From contig JBDSHG010000192.1 in the NCBI GenBank assembly GCA_039918615.1, positions 1 through 17,543 on the forward strand: DNA of 17,543 bases, written 5' to 3'. The translations under genes were made by a program, and so were the position numbers. Below are positions 7,504-13,969 of the stretch, piece after piece. How positions within the stretch are numbered: position 1 is the first letter of the stretch; every line of letters begins with the position of its first letter. The notes under the pieces were generated by a model. It saw only the letters and a program-made list of their open reading frames with translations, did not search any database and was not told the origin of the DNA. Source of the stretch: FEN-1250 sp039918615. GTDB lineage: Bacteria > Gemmatimonadota > Gemmatimonadetes > Gemmatimonadales > Gemmatimonadaceae.

Positions 7504-8343
7504 CTGCACGCCGAAAAGCCGAGCAGAACCGCACAGCGCGTCGCCGAGCGACGGGCGGCGCATCAGCTGCTCGACAAGCCGCTCGTCTTCAACGATCCCC
7601 TCGCGGTACGCATCATCGGTGCGCGCGCCGAGGCGTATCTTCCGGAACAGCCGAAGAACTTCGTCGCCGCGCGCTTCCGCGCATTCATGGCGGCCCGCGC
7701 GCGCTTCGCGGAGGACGAGCTCGCCGATGCGGTCGCGCGTGGGGTGAAGCAGTACGTCGTGCTCGGCGCCGGGCTCGACACCTTCGCGTATCGCAATCCA
7801 TATCCCGACCTGCGTGTCTTCGAGGTCGATCATCCCGCGACGCAGGCGTGGAAGCGCGAGCGGCTCGCGCAGGTCGGCATTGCGGTGCCCTCGTCCATGA
7901 CCTTCGCGCCCGTCGACTTCGATCGCGAAACCTTCGACCAGGGGCTGGGGAAAGTGGGCTTCGACGAGAAGGCCCCGACCTTCTTCTCCTGGCTCGGCGT
8001 CACGATGTATCTCGAGATCGATGTGGTCCTCGGCACGCTGCGCGCAATTCACGAGATGAACGTGGCGAACGCGATCACCTTTGACTACGCCGTGCCGCGT
8101 GAGACGCTGAGCTTCGTCGGCCGCCTCGCGCTCGATGCGGTGGCGCGCAAGGTAAAGAAGGCCGGGGAGCCGTTTCGCGGATTCTTCGCGCCCGCGGCGC
8201 TCGCCGAGACGCTGAGAGGGATCGGCTACACGCACATCGAGGACCTCGGCAGCCAGGAGCTCGATACGCGCTACTTCAGCGGCCGCGCCGACAATCTGCA
8301 CCCGCGAGGCCAGCTCGGCCGACTGCTGAGCGCGCGCGGGTAG
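7504..8343 (+). CDS. Class I SAM-dependent methyltransferase (LCMT/COG3315 family), probable CTG start
   Basis: It shows the leucine-carboxyl-methyltransferase-like set: an N-terminal PSRTAQRVAERRAAHQLLD helix, the SAM-binding motif VVLGAGLDTFAYR, FEVDHPATQAWK, and FFSWLGVTMYLE. The family includes many O-methyltransferases of secondary metabolism; the substrate is unknown. Homology-like sequence starts straight after the uppS stop (7498-7500) in the same frame. The first ATG (7687) would delete about 61 residues of the conserved N-terminus. No ATG, GTG or TTG lies between 7501 and 7687. CTG at 7504, six bases after GGGG (7494-7497), is the best start and gives 279 residues, normal for the family. 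Alternatives are amber read-through from UppS or a point mutation of a former start. Confidence 0.82.
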   Translation: MHAEKPSRTAQRVAERRAAHQLLDKPLVFNDPLAVRIIGARAEAYLPEQPKNFVAARFRAFMAARARFAEDELADAVARGVKQYVVLGAGLDTFAYRNPYPDLRVFEVDHPATQAWKRERLAQVGIAVPSSMTFAPVDFDRETFDQGLGKVGFDEKAPTFFSWLGVTMYLEIDVVLGTLRAIHEMNVANAITFDYAVPRETLSFVGRLALDAVARKVKKAGEPFRGFFAPAALAETLRGIGYTHIEDLGSQELDTRYFSGRADNLHPRGQLGRLLSARG

Positions 8344-8372
8344 AGCGCACGCGAGCGAACGCGTCGCAACGC

Positions 8373-8381
8373 TGGTAAATT
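8373..8381 (+). promoter_or_regulatory. Extended -10 element placed for leaderless chdC mRNA
   Basis: TGGTAAATT fits TGn plus a -10 hexamer (TAAATT, 4 of 6). It is followed by six bases and then the chdC ATG at 8388, where +1 would be expected. No Shine-Dalgarno is visible, which fits a leaderless transcript. No convincing -35 is seen. Confidence 0.35.
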
Positions 8382-8387
8382 CCGCGC

Positions 8388-9194
8388 ATGAGCAACGAAA
8401 AGAAGATCCATCCGCCTGAGACACTCGAGGGATGGTACACGCTCCACCAACTCTTCGCGCACCCCGTCGGGCTGACTCCGAATGCCCAGGAGCAGCGCGA
8501 GACCGCGGAGCTCCTCGGCAAGCTTGCGAAGCCGGAGGGCGGTGGATGGAGCGTCGTCGCGCGCGTCATCGGCTCGGTGTCCGACACGATGATGATCCAC
8601 TTCCGTCCGACGCTCGACGCCATCGGCGAAGTGCAGCGCACGCTGAACACGAATCCATACATCCAGCGGCTCGTGTCGACGTACACCTTCCTCAGCATCA
8701 CCGAGGCGGGACTTTATCACATCACCGCGGAGCTCGCGCGCGAGGCGGCCGCGCGCGGTGGCGTGGTTGGCGACGAGGAATACACGAGGGCCGCGAAGGC
8801 GCGCGTCGAGGCGGAGCGCAGCACGCCGCTCGTCATGCGCCGCCTCGAGCCACCCTTTCCCGCGGAGATGCCGTACGTCTGCTTCTACCCAATGTCGAAG
8901 AAGCGCGAGGCGGGACAAAACTGGTACTCGCTCACGCTCGATGAGCGCAGCCGCATGATGTACGAGCATGGCACCACGGGCCGTAAATATCACGGGCGGG
9001 TGCAGCAGATCATCACCGGCGCGATCGGCTTCGACGCGTGGGAGTGGGGAGTGACGCTGTTCGCGAAGGATCCGCTCGACTTCAAGAAGCTCGTGACGGA
9101 GATGCGCTTCGACGAAGCGTCGGCGCGCTACGTCGACTTCGGCGAGTTCTGGGTCGCGAAGGTGATGTCGGCGGAGGAGTGGGTCAAACCGTAG
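8388..9194 (+). CDS. chdC: Coproheme decarboxylase (ChdC/HemQ, chlorite dismutase family)
   Basis: The protein has 268 residues. ChdC decarboxylates coproheme III to heme b using hydrogen peroxide, the last step of the coproporphyrin-dependent heme pathway, in the cytoplasm. Y167 and K171 (FYPMSK), H194 (YEHG) and Q207 (RVQQ) keep the same spacing as the catalytic Tyr145, Lys149, proximal His172 and Gln185 of the S. aureus enzyme. The C-terminal block with WEWGVTLFAKDPLDFKKLV and EMRFDEASARYVDFGEF is characteristic. The Gln at the distal position, where true chlorite dismutases have Arg, supports ChdC over chlorite dismutase. The ATG start has no Shine-Dalgarno but follows a -10-like box. No other heme gene is adjacent in this window. 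Confidence 0.92.
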   Translation: MSNEKKIHPPETLEGWYTLHQLFAHPVGLTPNAQEQRETAELLGKLAKPEGGGWSVVARVIGSVSDTMMIHFRPTLDAIGEVQRTLNTNPYIQRLVSTYTFLSITEAGLYHITAELAREAAARGGVVGDEEYTRAAKARVEAERSTPLVMRRLEPPFPAEMPYVCFYPMSKKREAGQNWYSLTLDERSRMMYEHGTTGRKYHGRVQQIITGAIGFDAWEWGVTLFAKDPLDFKKLVTEMRFDEASARYVDFGEFWVAKVMSAEEWVKP

Positions 9195-9226
9195 CTCCGC
9201 AATTCAACACGTCCAGAGGCCGACAG

Positions 9227-9937
9227 ATGTCCGATGCAACGAAGACGGGAAAGGTGAAGCTCCGCTGGCTCGGGCACTCGGCCTTCGAGATCGAATCGAG
9301 TGGCGGGACGAAGCTCCTGGTCGATCCATTCATCACGGACAATCCCGTCACGCCGGAGCCGCTCAGGAAGCTCGATCGCTACAAGGCCACGGATAAGCCG
9401 CACGCAATCCTCGTCTCCCATTCGCACGGCGACCACTCGGCCAACGCGAAGGAAATCGCGAAGATGAGCGACGCGCCGGTGATCGGGATGGTCGAGTGGA
9501 TCGCGTCGCTCGAGCTGCCCGCGGAGCAGTCGAAGGGCGGCAACATCGGCGGGCAGATAAAGGTCGGCGACGTGAGTGTCCACATCGTGCCGGCGACGCA
9601 CTCGAGCGAAGCCGGCTCGCCGGTCGGCTTCGTCATCGAGTTCGCGGATGGGCGCACTCTCTACCACACCGGCGACACGTGGATCATGAGCGACATGGCG
9701 CTCATCGAGGAGGTGCACCATCCGGACATTATTCTTACGTGCGCCGGGGGCGGCCCGTACACGCAGAATCCGAAGGTCGCGGCGCTGTCGGTGAAGAAGT
9801 TCTTCAAGCCGAGCGTGATCGTGCCGATGCACTACGCGACGTTCCCGGTACTCGCATCGGAGGCGGATGTGCGTGCGGTGTTTGCGGGCGATTCGCGTGC
9901 GGTGATCATGAAGCCGGGAGAGGCGAAGACGGTGTAG
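9227..9937 (+). CDS. UPF0173 metal-dependent hydrolase, metallo-beta-lactamase fold
   Basis: The protein has 236 residues with the YtkL/UPF0173 layout. It opens with WLGHSAFEIES and LLVDPFITDNP, then the zinc motif HSHGDH (residues 65-70), followed by ATHSSEAGSPVGF, LYHTGDTW and VPMHYATFP, which supply the remaining metal ligands. The protein should be cytoplasmic because no signal peptide is visible. The physiological substrate of this family is not established. The ATG at 9227 is preceded by AGAGG (9215-9219) at seven bases and fits the family N-terminus. The longer reading from 9038 lies inside chdC and is rejected. The 32-base gap to chdC suggests co-transcription. Confidence 0.88.
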   Translation: MSDATKTGKVKLRWLGHSAFEIESSGGTKLLVDPFITDNPVTPEPLRKLDRYKATDKPHAILVSHSHGDHSANAKEIAKMSDAPVIGMVEWIASLELPAEQSKGGNIGGQIKVGDVSVHIVPATHSSEAGSPVGFVIEFADGRTLYHTGDTWIMSDMALIEEVHHPDIILTCAGGGPYTQNPKVAALSVKKFFKPSVIVPMHYATFPVLASEADVRAVFAGDSRAVIMKPGEAKTV

Positions 9938-9952
9938 GCGGCCGAGGTGGCC

Positions 9953-9982
9953 ACGGGCTTCCGGTGGAAAGTACCGGCCCGT
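9953..9982 (+). terminator. Bulged hairpin after the UPF0173 gene
   Basis: ACGGG (9953-9957) pairs with CCCGT (9978-9982), and CCGGT (9961-9965) pairs with ACCGG (9973-9977), around a seven-base loop, with a CTT bulge on the 5' side. It begins 15 bases after the stop. No T-run follows, so intrinsic termination is uncertain, but this is the strongest fold in the gap. Confidence 0.4.
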
Positions 9983-10116
9983 ACGTTCTCCCCGCTCACG
10001 GAATTCCACCGCCTGACGCCGGCCATGCGCACCTGCAAGAGAACCACATCTTCGCCATCCTCGTCGCCGCGATCGTCGCCTTTCTGCTCGGGCGCGATCC
10101 TCGGCGCCTGGCACTA

Positions 10117-10143
10117 GCCGCGCGGGCGGGAACGCCGCGCGGC
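10117..10143 (+). promoter_or_regulatory. 9-bp all-GC perfect inverted repeat upstream of the phosphoesterase
   Basis: GCCGCGCGG (10117-10125) and its exact reverse complement CCGCGCGGC (10135-10143) flank a nine-base spacer, 19 bases before the phosphoesterase ATG. It could be an operator overlapping the promoter, or a terminator/attenuator stem lacking a T-run. If the -10 at 10152 is real, the right arm lies in the -10/-35 spacer, which favours an operator. Confidence 0.35.
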
Positions 10144-10151
10144 ACACCATG

Positions 10152-10157
10152 TATCAT
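10152..10157 (+). promoter_or_regulatory. -10 box close to the phosphoesterase ATG
   Basis: TATCAT matches TATAAT at five of six bases and ends five bases before ATG 10163, so +1 would fall at or next to the start codon. There is no Shine-Dalgarno before the ATG. Both facts fit leaderless transcription. No clear -35 is seen. Confidence 0.35.
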
Positions 10158-10162
10158 TGAGT

Positions 10163-11329
10163 ATGACAACCTTCTCGAGATTCGCGCGTGTCGGCACCGC
10201 GCTCGCAGCGCTGCTGGTGCTCTCGCTTGCGGCAGCCATCTCCGCGACGAACGCGGGCGCGCGCGAAGCGCCGCAGCGCAAGCCCGGACACATTTTTATC
10301 ATCATTCTCGAAAACGAGTCGTTCGCGCGAACCTTCGCGGCCAACTCGCCGGCGCCGTATCTCGCGCACACGCTGCCGGCGAAGGGCGCGCTGCTCCGCA
10401 ACTACTACGGCATCGGCCACAACAGCCTCGACAACTACATCGCGCTCGTTAGCGGGCAGGCGCCCAATCTCGCGACCATGGGCGACTGCACGAGATTCAC
10501 GGAATTCGTGCTCTCACAGCCGCGGCTCGACGAAAACGGGCAGGCGCTCGGCAGCGGCTGCGTCTATCCAGCGATCGTCCCGATGCTCGGCGATCAGCTC
10601 GAGACCGTCGGCAAGAGCTGGCGTGGCTACATGCAGGATCTCGGCAACGACAGGAACAAGGAAGTCGAGGAGTGCGGACATCCGGTGATCGGCGAGAAGG
10701 ATCCGACGGCCGTGCGCTCGCCAGCGGACCAGTATGCGACCAAGCACAACCCGTTCTACTATTTCCACACGCTGATCGACAACAAGGATCGATGCGTCAA
10801 GCACGTCGTGAATCTGAAGCATCTCGACGAAGATCTGAAGTCGGTGAAGACGACGCCGAACTTCTCCTTCATCACGCCGAATCTCTGCGACGACGGCCAT
10901 GATGCGCCATGCGTCGACAAGGCGCCAGGCGGTCTCATTCAGGCAGACGGTTTTCTGCGGAAGTGGGTGCCGAAGATTCTCGAGTCGCCGGCGTTCAAGC
11001 AGGACGGCGTCCTCATCGTCACCTTCGATGAGGCGAGCGGTCCTCCGGGAAAGGATTCGTCGGCGTGCTGCGGCGAGAAGTCACTACCCGGATCACCAAA
11101 GCCGGCTGGCGGCTATGGCCCAGGGGGAGGCATCACGGGCGCCGTGATTCTCTCGCCGTCAGTGAAGGCCGGGACGATCTCCGACATCCCGTACAACCAC
11201 TACTCGACGCTCCGCTGGATCGAAGACCAGTTCGGCGTGCCCCACCTCGGCTACGCGGCCGCGAAGGGGCTAGCCACCTTCGGCGAGGATGTGTTCGTCC
11301 GTCCGAAAGCGGTGCACGCGATCAAGTGA
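10163..11329 (+). CDS. Secreted phosphoesterase (PF04185; acid phosphatase/SapM-like)
   Basis: The protein has 388 residues with a Sec signal peptide at ~1-33 (basic start, hydrophobic ALAALLVLSLAAAISA, then ATNAGA). The phosphoesterase-family hallmarks appear in order: HIFIIILENESFARTF with E50/N51, YYGIGHNSLDNYIALVSGQ, FITPNLCDDGHD, VLIVTFDEASG and YNHYSTLRWIEDQFG. These are the metal and catalytic segments of the alkaline-phosphatase-like fold shared with phospholipase C and SapM. It should act in the periplasm or outside the cell on phosphate or phospholipid esters; the exact substrate cannot be told. Several Cys residues (for example in the CCGE stretch) could form disulfides. I chose ATG 10163 over TTG 10157 because it gives a cleaner signal peptide and a -10 box lies just upstream. 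Confidence 0.88.
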   Translation: MTTFSRFARVGTALAALLVLSLAAAISATNAGAREAPQRKPGHIFIIILENESFARTFAANSPAPYLAHTLPAKGALLRNYYGIGHNSLDNYIALVSGQAPNLATMGDCTRFTEFVLSQPRLDENGQALGSGCVYPAIVPMLGDQLETVGKSWRGYMQDLGNDRNKEVEECGHPVIGEKDPTAVRSPADQYATKHNPFYYFHTLIDNKDRCVKHVVNLKHLDEDLKSVKTTPNFSFITPNLCDDGHDAPCVDKAPGGLIQADGFLRKWVPKILESPAFKQDGVLIVTFDEASGPPGKDSSACCGEKSLPGSPKPAGGYGPGGGITGAVILSPSVKAGTISDIPYNHYSTLRWIEDQFGVPHLGYAAAKGLATFGEDVFVRPKAVHAIK

Positions 11330-11343
11330 GCGGCATGGCCGCT
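11329..11343. terminator. Palindromic hairpin at the convergent junction
   Basis: AGCGGC and GCCGCT form a perfect 6-bp stem around ATG. The left arm begins at the last base of the phosphoesterase stop (11327-11329) and the right arm contains two bases of the small protein's stop (11342-11344, minus strand). A loosely T-rich run follows on the plus strand. A bidirectional terminator is likely by position. Confidence 0.45.
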
Positions 11344-11584
11344 ACTCTTTCGTCTTGAGCTTCCCCTCGTTAGCGACGATGAAGTTGCGGATGTCATCGG
11401 ACGTGTCGAGGAGCCGCGTCCACTGTTCCTTGTACAGCGTGACGGGGAAGCGTCCGAGTCCGTAGACGGAGAGGCCGCCCTTTTCGCTGACCTTCATCGA
11501 GATGGCGCGGCCGGAGCTGGACTTGAGTGCGGCGTTCTCCTGCTTGAGTCGTACGAGCTCGGCGCGGAGATCTTCATCGGACAT
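11342..11584 (-). CDS. Conserved small protein, 80 aa, unknown function
   Basis: A short N-terminal acidic heptad-like helix (DEDLRAELVRLKQENAALK) suggests a small coiled coil for dimerisation. It is followed by a compact domain with the memorable block KVSEKGGLSVYGLGRFPVTL and then a helical, charged C-terminus. I recognise this block as occurring in small uncharacterised bacterial proteins of similar length but can assign no function. There is no signal peptide, so it is probably cytoplasmic. The ATG at 11584 is preceded by AGGA at about nine bases. It converges with the phosphoesterase gene with a 12-base gap. Confidence 0.75.
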   Translation of the reverse strand: MSDEDLRAELVRLKQENAALKSSSGRAISMKVSEKGGLSVYGLGRFPVTLYKEQWTRLLDTSDDIRNFIVANEGKLKTKE

Positions 11585-11855
11585 GGGGGAATCCTGGTCG
11601 ATGTGACGATCGTCGCTTCGCGGCGACGCTTCGTCAATGTGACACAGCCACCCGCCGAATTCCAGCGCGTGTGGCCGTCCGCCGGATCCAGGGGCGCGCC
11701 GAGCGCAACTACGCCATCGCCGTTGGCAATCTTAAAGCGACGCGATTCACACTCCGCAATCCGTACATGACAGGACGGTTACGAACGAGTCGCAGATATA
11801 GCACCATTGCGTCGGAGCCTGGAGCGCATTGTTCTGCTGCGAGGGGATACGCACC

Positions 11856-12652
11856 CTAGAATTGAAATTCAGATGTGAGTCCCGGACGGAAGAGAATCGC
11901 GCCCGAGTTGTCGTACGTGACTCCGAATGTGAGCCAGAGATTGCGCACCACCGCGTAGCGCCCTCCAAGCATACCGACGAACTCCGCGCCCGCGACTTCC
12001 GGTGCCGTCGGGCTGCTCTCTCCGCTCCCCGCTTTCGCGGCGGCGGTAGTGGCGAGCACCTCCCCGACGAAATCGAATTGCGACGAGAAGTGTCGCTCGC
12101 CAGCAAGCGCGAAGTTCCACGTGTTTTGCACGGCCAATCCGGCGGGCTTCCCAACGAACGAATAACCCACGTTCGCGTGCACGTCGTAGTCGCCGAACCG
12201 GTGACTCGCGATGAGGTATGGCGTGAAGTCGGTTTTGCCGGTTCCTATAAGGCTACTGCGCGCGGTGGGAATCTTTACCTCGGCTCCGAGCGCGAGCGCG
12301 GGAACGGCGCCGTTCTCCTGCCGAGTGAGATATTGCGCCGTAACCTCGAGATCGCCCACGCCGCGCGCCGACGATCCGTCGTTCGGACTGATACTGGTGA
12401 ACAACACGGGTTCCGCGAGGAGCGTCAGCCGATCGGTGACGCCAACCTCAAACGCCAGCGGGGCGGCGCGCTCGAATCCCTGACTGGAGGTCTGATACTC
12501 GAAGGTGCCAGACACGAGCACCGTTCCCGCATGGGGAAGTCGCGCGGTCTCCGTCTCGAGCTCGCGCGAACAAGCGACAACGACAATGCGCCCAACGATA
12601 CCCTCCGTGACTGTGAGACAGCCAACCTACACTTCGATGCTGTCACGGGCAT
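11856..12652 (-). CDS. Outer-membrane beta-barrel protein (PF13557-like) with a single-base frameshift at the signal peptide
   Basis: The barrel frame (codons 12626 down to 11856) encodes alternating beta-strands: LETETARLPHAGTVLVSG, FEYQTSSQGFERAAPLAFE and LLAEPVLF, ending in EFQF with the C-terminal Phe typical of barrels. It resembles the 'phenol degradation MetA-like' outer-membrane family. This frame has no ATG, GTG or TTG between the stop at 12627-12629 and GTG 12521, yet conserved-looking residues lie upstream of 12521. In the next frame, ATG 12652 opens a signal-peptide-like sequence (RRVSLGALSLSLVRA). One missing base near 12560-12567, in a GC-alternating run, would join them as ...VRAQ then LETETAR, a normal cleavage site. 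It is either a pseudogene or an assembly error. A shorter call from 12521 gives 221 residues without export signal. Confidence 0.72.
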
Positions 12653-12761
12653 GACGGCGCGCCGCTAAGCTGTAACGCACGTGTCAGGCTGCATCGGTAG
12701 CTTTTGTCATCGAGAGCTCGAGATGCGAGACGCTCAATCATCAGGATCGGGAGATGTGAAC

Positions 12762-13157
12762 ATGTTGAACAAAATCATCGCGACGGCAGCTGCCGTCATC
12801 GCATGCACGGTCGTCGGCGCGCAGTCAACTGCTGCGCAGGCGCCACAATACAAGCGTGACGTTCCAGACTCACTCGCGAAAGCCGCCACGGTGACCGAGG
12901 CCGCCGCGACCGCGACGGCGCAGAAGCGCATCCCGCATGGAACGATTCAGGCGATGGAGCTGGAGCGCGAAAACGGACACCTCATGTATTCGTACGACTT
13001 CAAGGTCACCGGCAAGCCCGGCATCGACGAGGTGAACGTGGATGCAATGACGGGCAAGGTGCTGCACGTCGCGCACGAGGGCCCCGTGCAGGAGAAAAAG
13101 GAAGCCGCTGATGACGCGCGCGCGGCCAAGGCGAAGGCCGCGACGAAAACTCCCTAG
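12762..13157 (+). CDS. Exported PepSY domain protein
   Basis: The protein has 131 residues. The signal peptide MLNKIIATAAAVIACTVVGA runs to about the STAAQA cleavage site (residue ~27). A helical linker follows, then one PepSY unit at ~60-105 (the core IQAMELERENGHLMYSYDF, then VTGKPGIDEVNVDAMTGKVL). An Ala/Lys-rich acidic-basic tail ends the protein. PepSY domains are small secreted or periplasmic modules often proposed to inhibit or chaperone proteases; the target here is unknown. ATG 12762 is chosen because GGGAG (12749-12753) lies 8 bases upstream and it places the signal peptide at the N-terminus. The longer reading from 12681 would bury the signal. It converges with the ABC ATPase gene, 9 bases apart. 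Confidence 0.85.
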   Translation: MLNKIIATAAAVIACTVVGAQSTAAQAPQYKRDVPDSLAKAATVTEAAATATAQKRIPHGTIQAMELERENGHLMYSYDFKVTGKPGIDEVNVDAMTGKVLHVAHEGPVQEKKEAADDARAAKAKAATKTP

Positions 13158-13170
13158 CGCGGCGCGCTAG
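13154..13170. terminator. 17-base palindrome containing both convergent stop codons
   Basis: CTAGCGCG (13154-13161), one central G, then CGCGCTAG (13163-13170). The arms are exact reverse complements. The PepSY stop TAG (13155-13157) and the ATPase stop (13167-13169, minus strand) both lie inside the arms. A bidirectional terminator is plausible, but there is no T-run on either strand and coincidence from two TAG stops in GC-rich DNA adds part of the symmetry. Confidence 0.4.
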
Positions 13171-13964
13171 TCGTCGAGCGTGGGCATCGTCGCGAGAACA
13201 TCCGCGGCGCGCGGTCTGTCGCGGGCGAGTTCATCGGTGCGAATTCGTCCGTCGCGAAAGACGATGACTCGCTTCGCGAACTGGGCAACGTCGTGCTCGT
13301 GGGTCACCATGACGATGGTCAGCCCGCGGTCGTTGAGCGTCTGGAATACCTCCATGATCTCCACGGCCGTCCGGCTGTCGAGATTGCCCGTCGGCTCATC
13401 TGCAAACAGAAGCGAAGGACCGTTCACCAGGGCTCGCGCGATCGCCACGCGCTGCTGCTGTCCGCCGGACATTTGTGAGGGCAGATGCTCCGCCCGATTT
13501 GCGAGTCCCACCGTCGCCAGCGCCTCCGTCGCACGGCGAATGCGCTCCTCCCTCGTGATCGGTGTGTAGAGCGTGGGGAGCGCGGTATTCTCGAGCGCGG
13601 TTGTGCGCGCGAGTAGATTAAATCCCTGAAAGACGAAGCCGATCTTGCGATTGCGTATCGCGGCGAGCTGATTCTTCGACAGCGTCGACACGTCCACACC
13701 CTCGAGCAAATAGCGCCCCGAGCTCGGGCGATCGAGGCAGCCGAGTAGATTCATGAGCGTAGACTTTCCGGATCCGCTGCTGCCCATGATCGCCACGAAT
13801 CCACCGCGCTCGACGGAGAGCGAGACACCCCGCAACGCGTGAACGCGCGTCTGGCCGAGGTCGTAGTATCGGTGCACGTCCTCGACACGGATGACGGTGT
13901 CGGCGATGGCGCGGCTCTCGGGGTGATCGCGCGCATCGCCACCCGCGCGATCGATCGCGGTCAC
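13167..13964 (-). CDS. ABC transporter ATPase of a MacB/LolD-type exporter
   Basis: The protein has 265 residues and all nucleotide-binding motifs: Walker A GSSGSGKST (61-69), Q-loop Q113, signature MSGGQQQ (165-171), Walker B LLFADE (185-190) and the switch His222. The sequence around the Walker A motif and MNLLGCLDRPSSG is typical of the MacB/LolD/YknY subfamily, which powers transenvelope substrate transport rather than membrane-spanning translocation. The GTG start lies 5 bases after the adaptor stop, so translation is likely coupled. The first ~22 residues are an acidic/basic extension before the domain. It pairs with the adaptor and permease encoded upstream. Because the ATPase and permease are separate polypeptides, the arrangement resembles Bacillus YknXYZ more than fused E. 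coli MacB. Confidence 0.94.
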   Translation of the reverse strand: MTAIDRAGGDARDHPESRAIADTVIRVEDVHRYYDLGQTRVHALRGVSLSVERGGFVAIMGSSGSGKSTLMNLLGCLDRPSSGRYLLEGVDVSTLSKNQLAAIRNRKIGFVFQGFNLLARTTALENTALPTLYTPITREERIRRATEALATVGLANRAEHLPSQMSGGQQQRVAIARALVNGPSLLFADEPTGNLDSRTAVEIMEVFQTLNDRGLTIVMVTHEHDVAQFAKRVIVFRDGRIRTDELARDRPRAADVLATMPTLDD

Positions 13965-13969
13965 GATCG

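Noticed and set aside
7687..8343. Methyltransferase starting at the first ATG
   Set aside because: It removes about 61 residues that match the family N-terminus immediately upstream in the same frame.
6802..8424. 540-codon minus-strand frame opposite uppS and the methyltransferase
   Set aside because: It has no motifs and spans two well-supported genes; a shadow frame.
9038..9226. Earlier start for the UPF0173 hydrolase
   Set aside because: The extra 63 residues lie inside chdC and are non-family; ATG 9227 has a Shine-Dalgarno and fits the family N-terminus.
11671..11859. 62-codon plus-strand frame between the small protein and the barrel gene
   Set aside because: It has no ribosome-binding site, mixed third-position usage and no recognisable product.
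12681..12761. Earlier start for the PepSY protein
   Set aside because: It would put 27 polar residues before a clear signal peptide; ATG 12762 has GGGAG at 8 bases.
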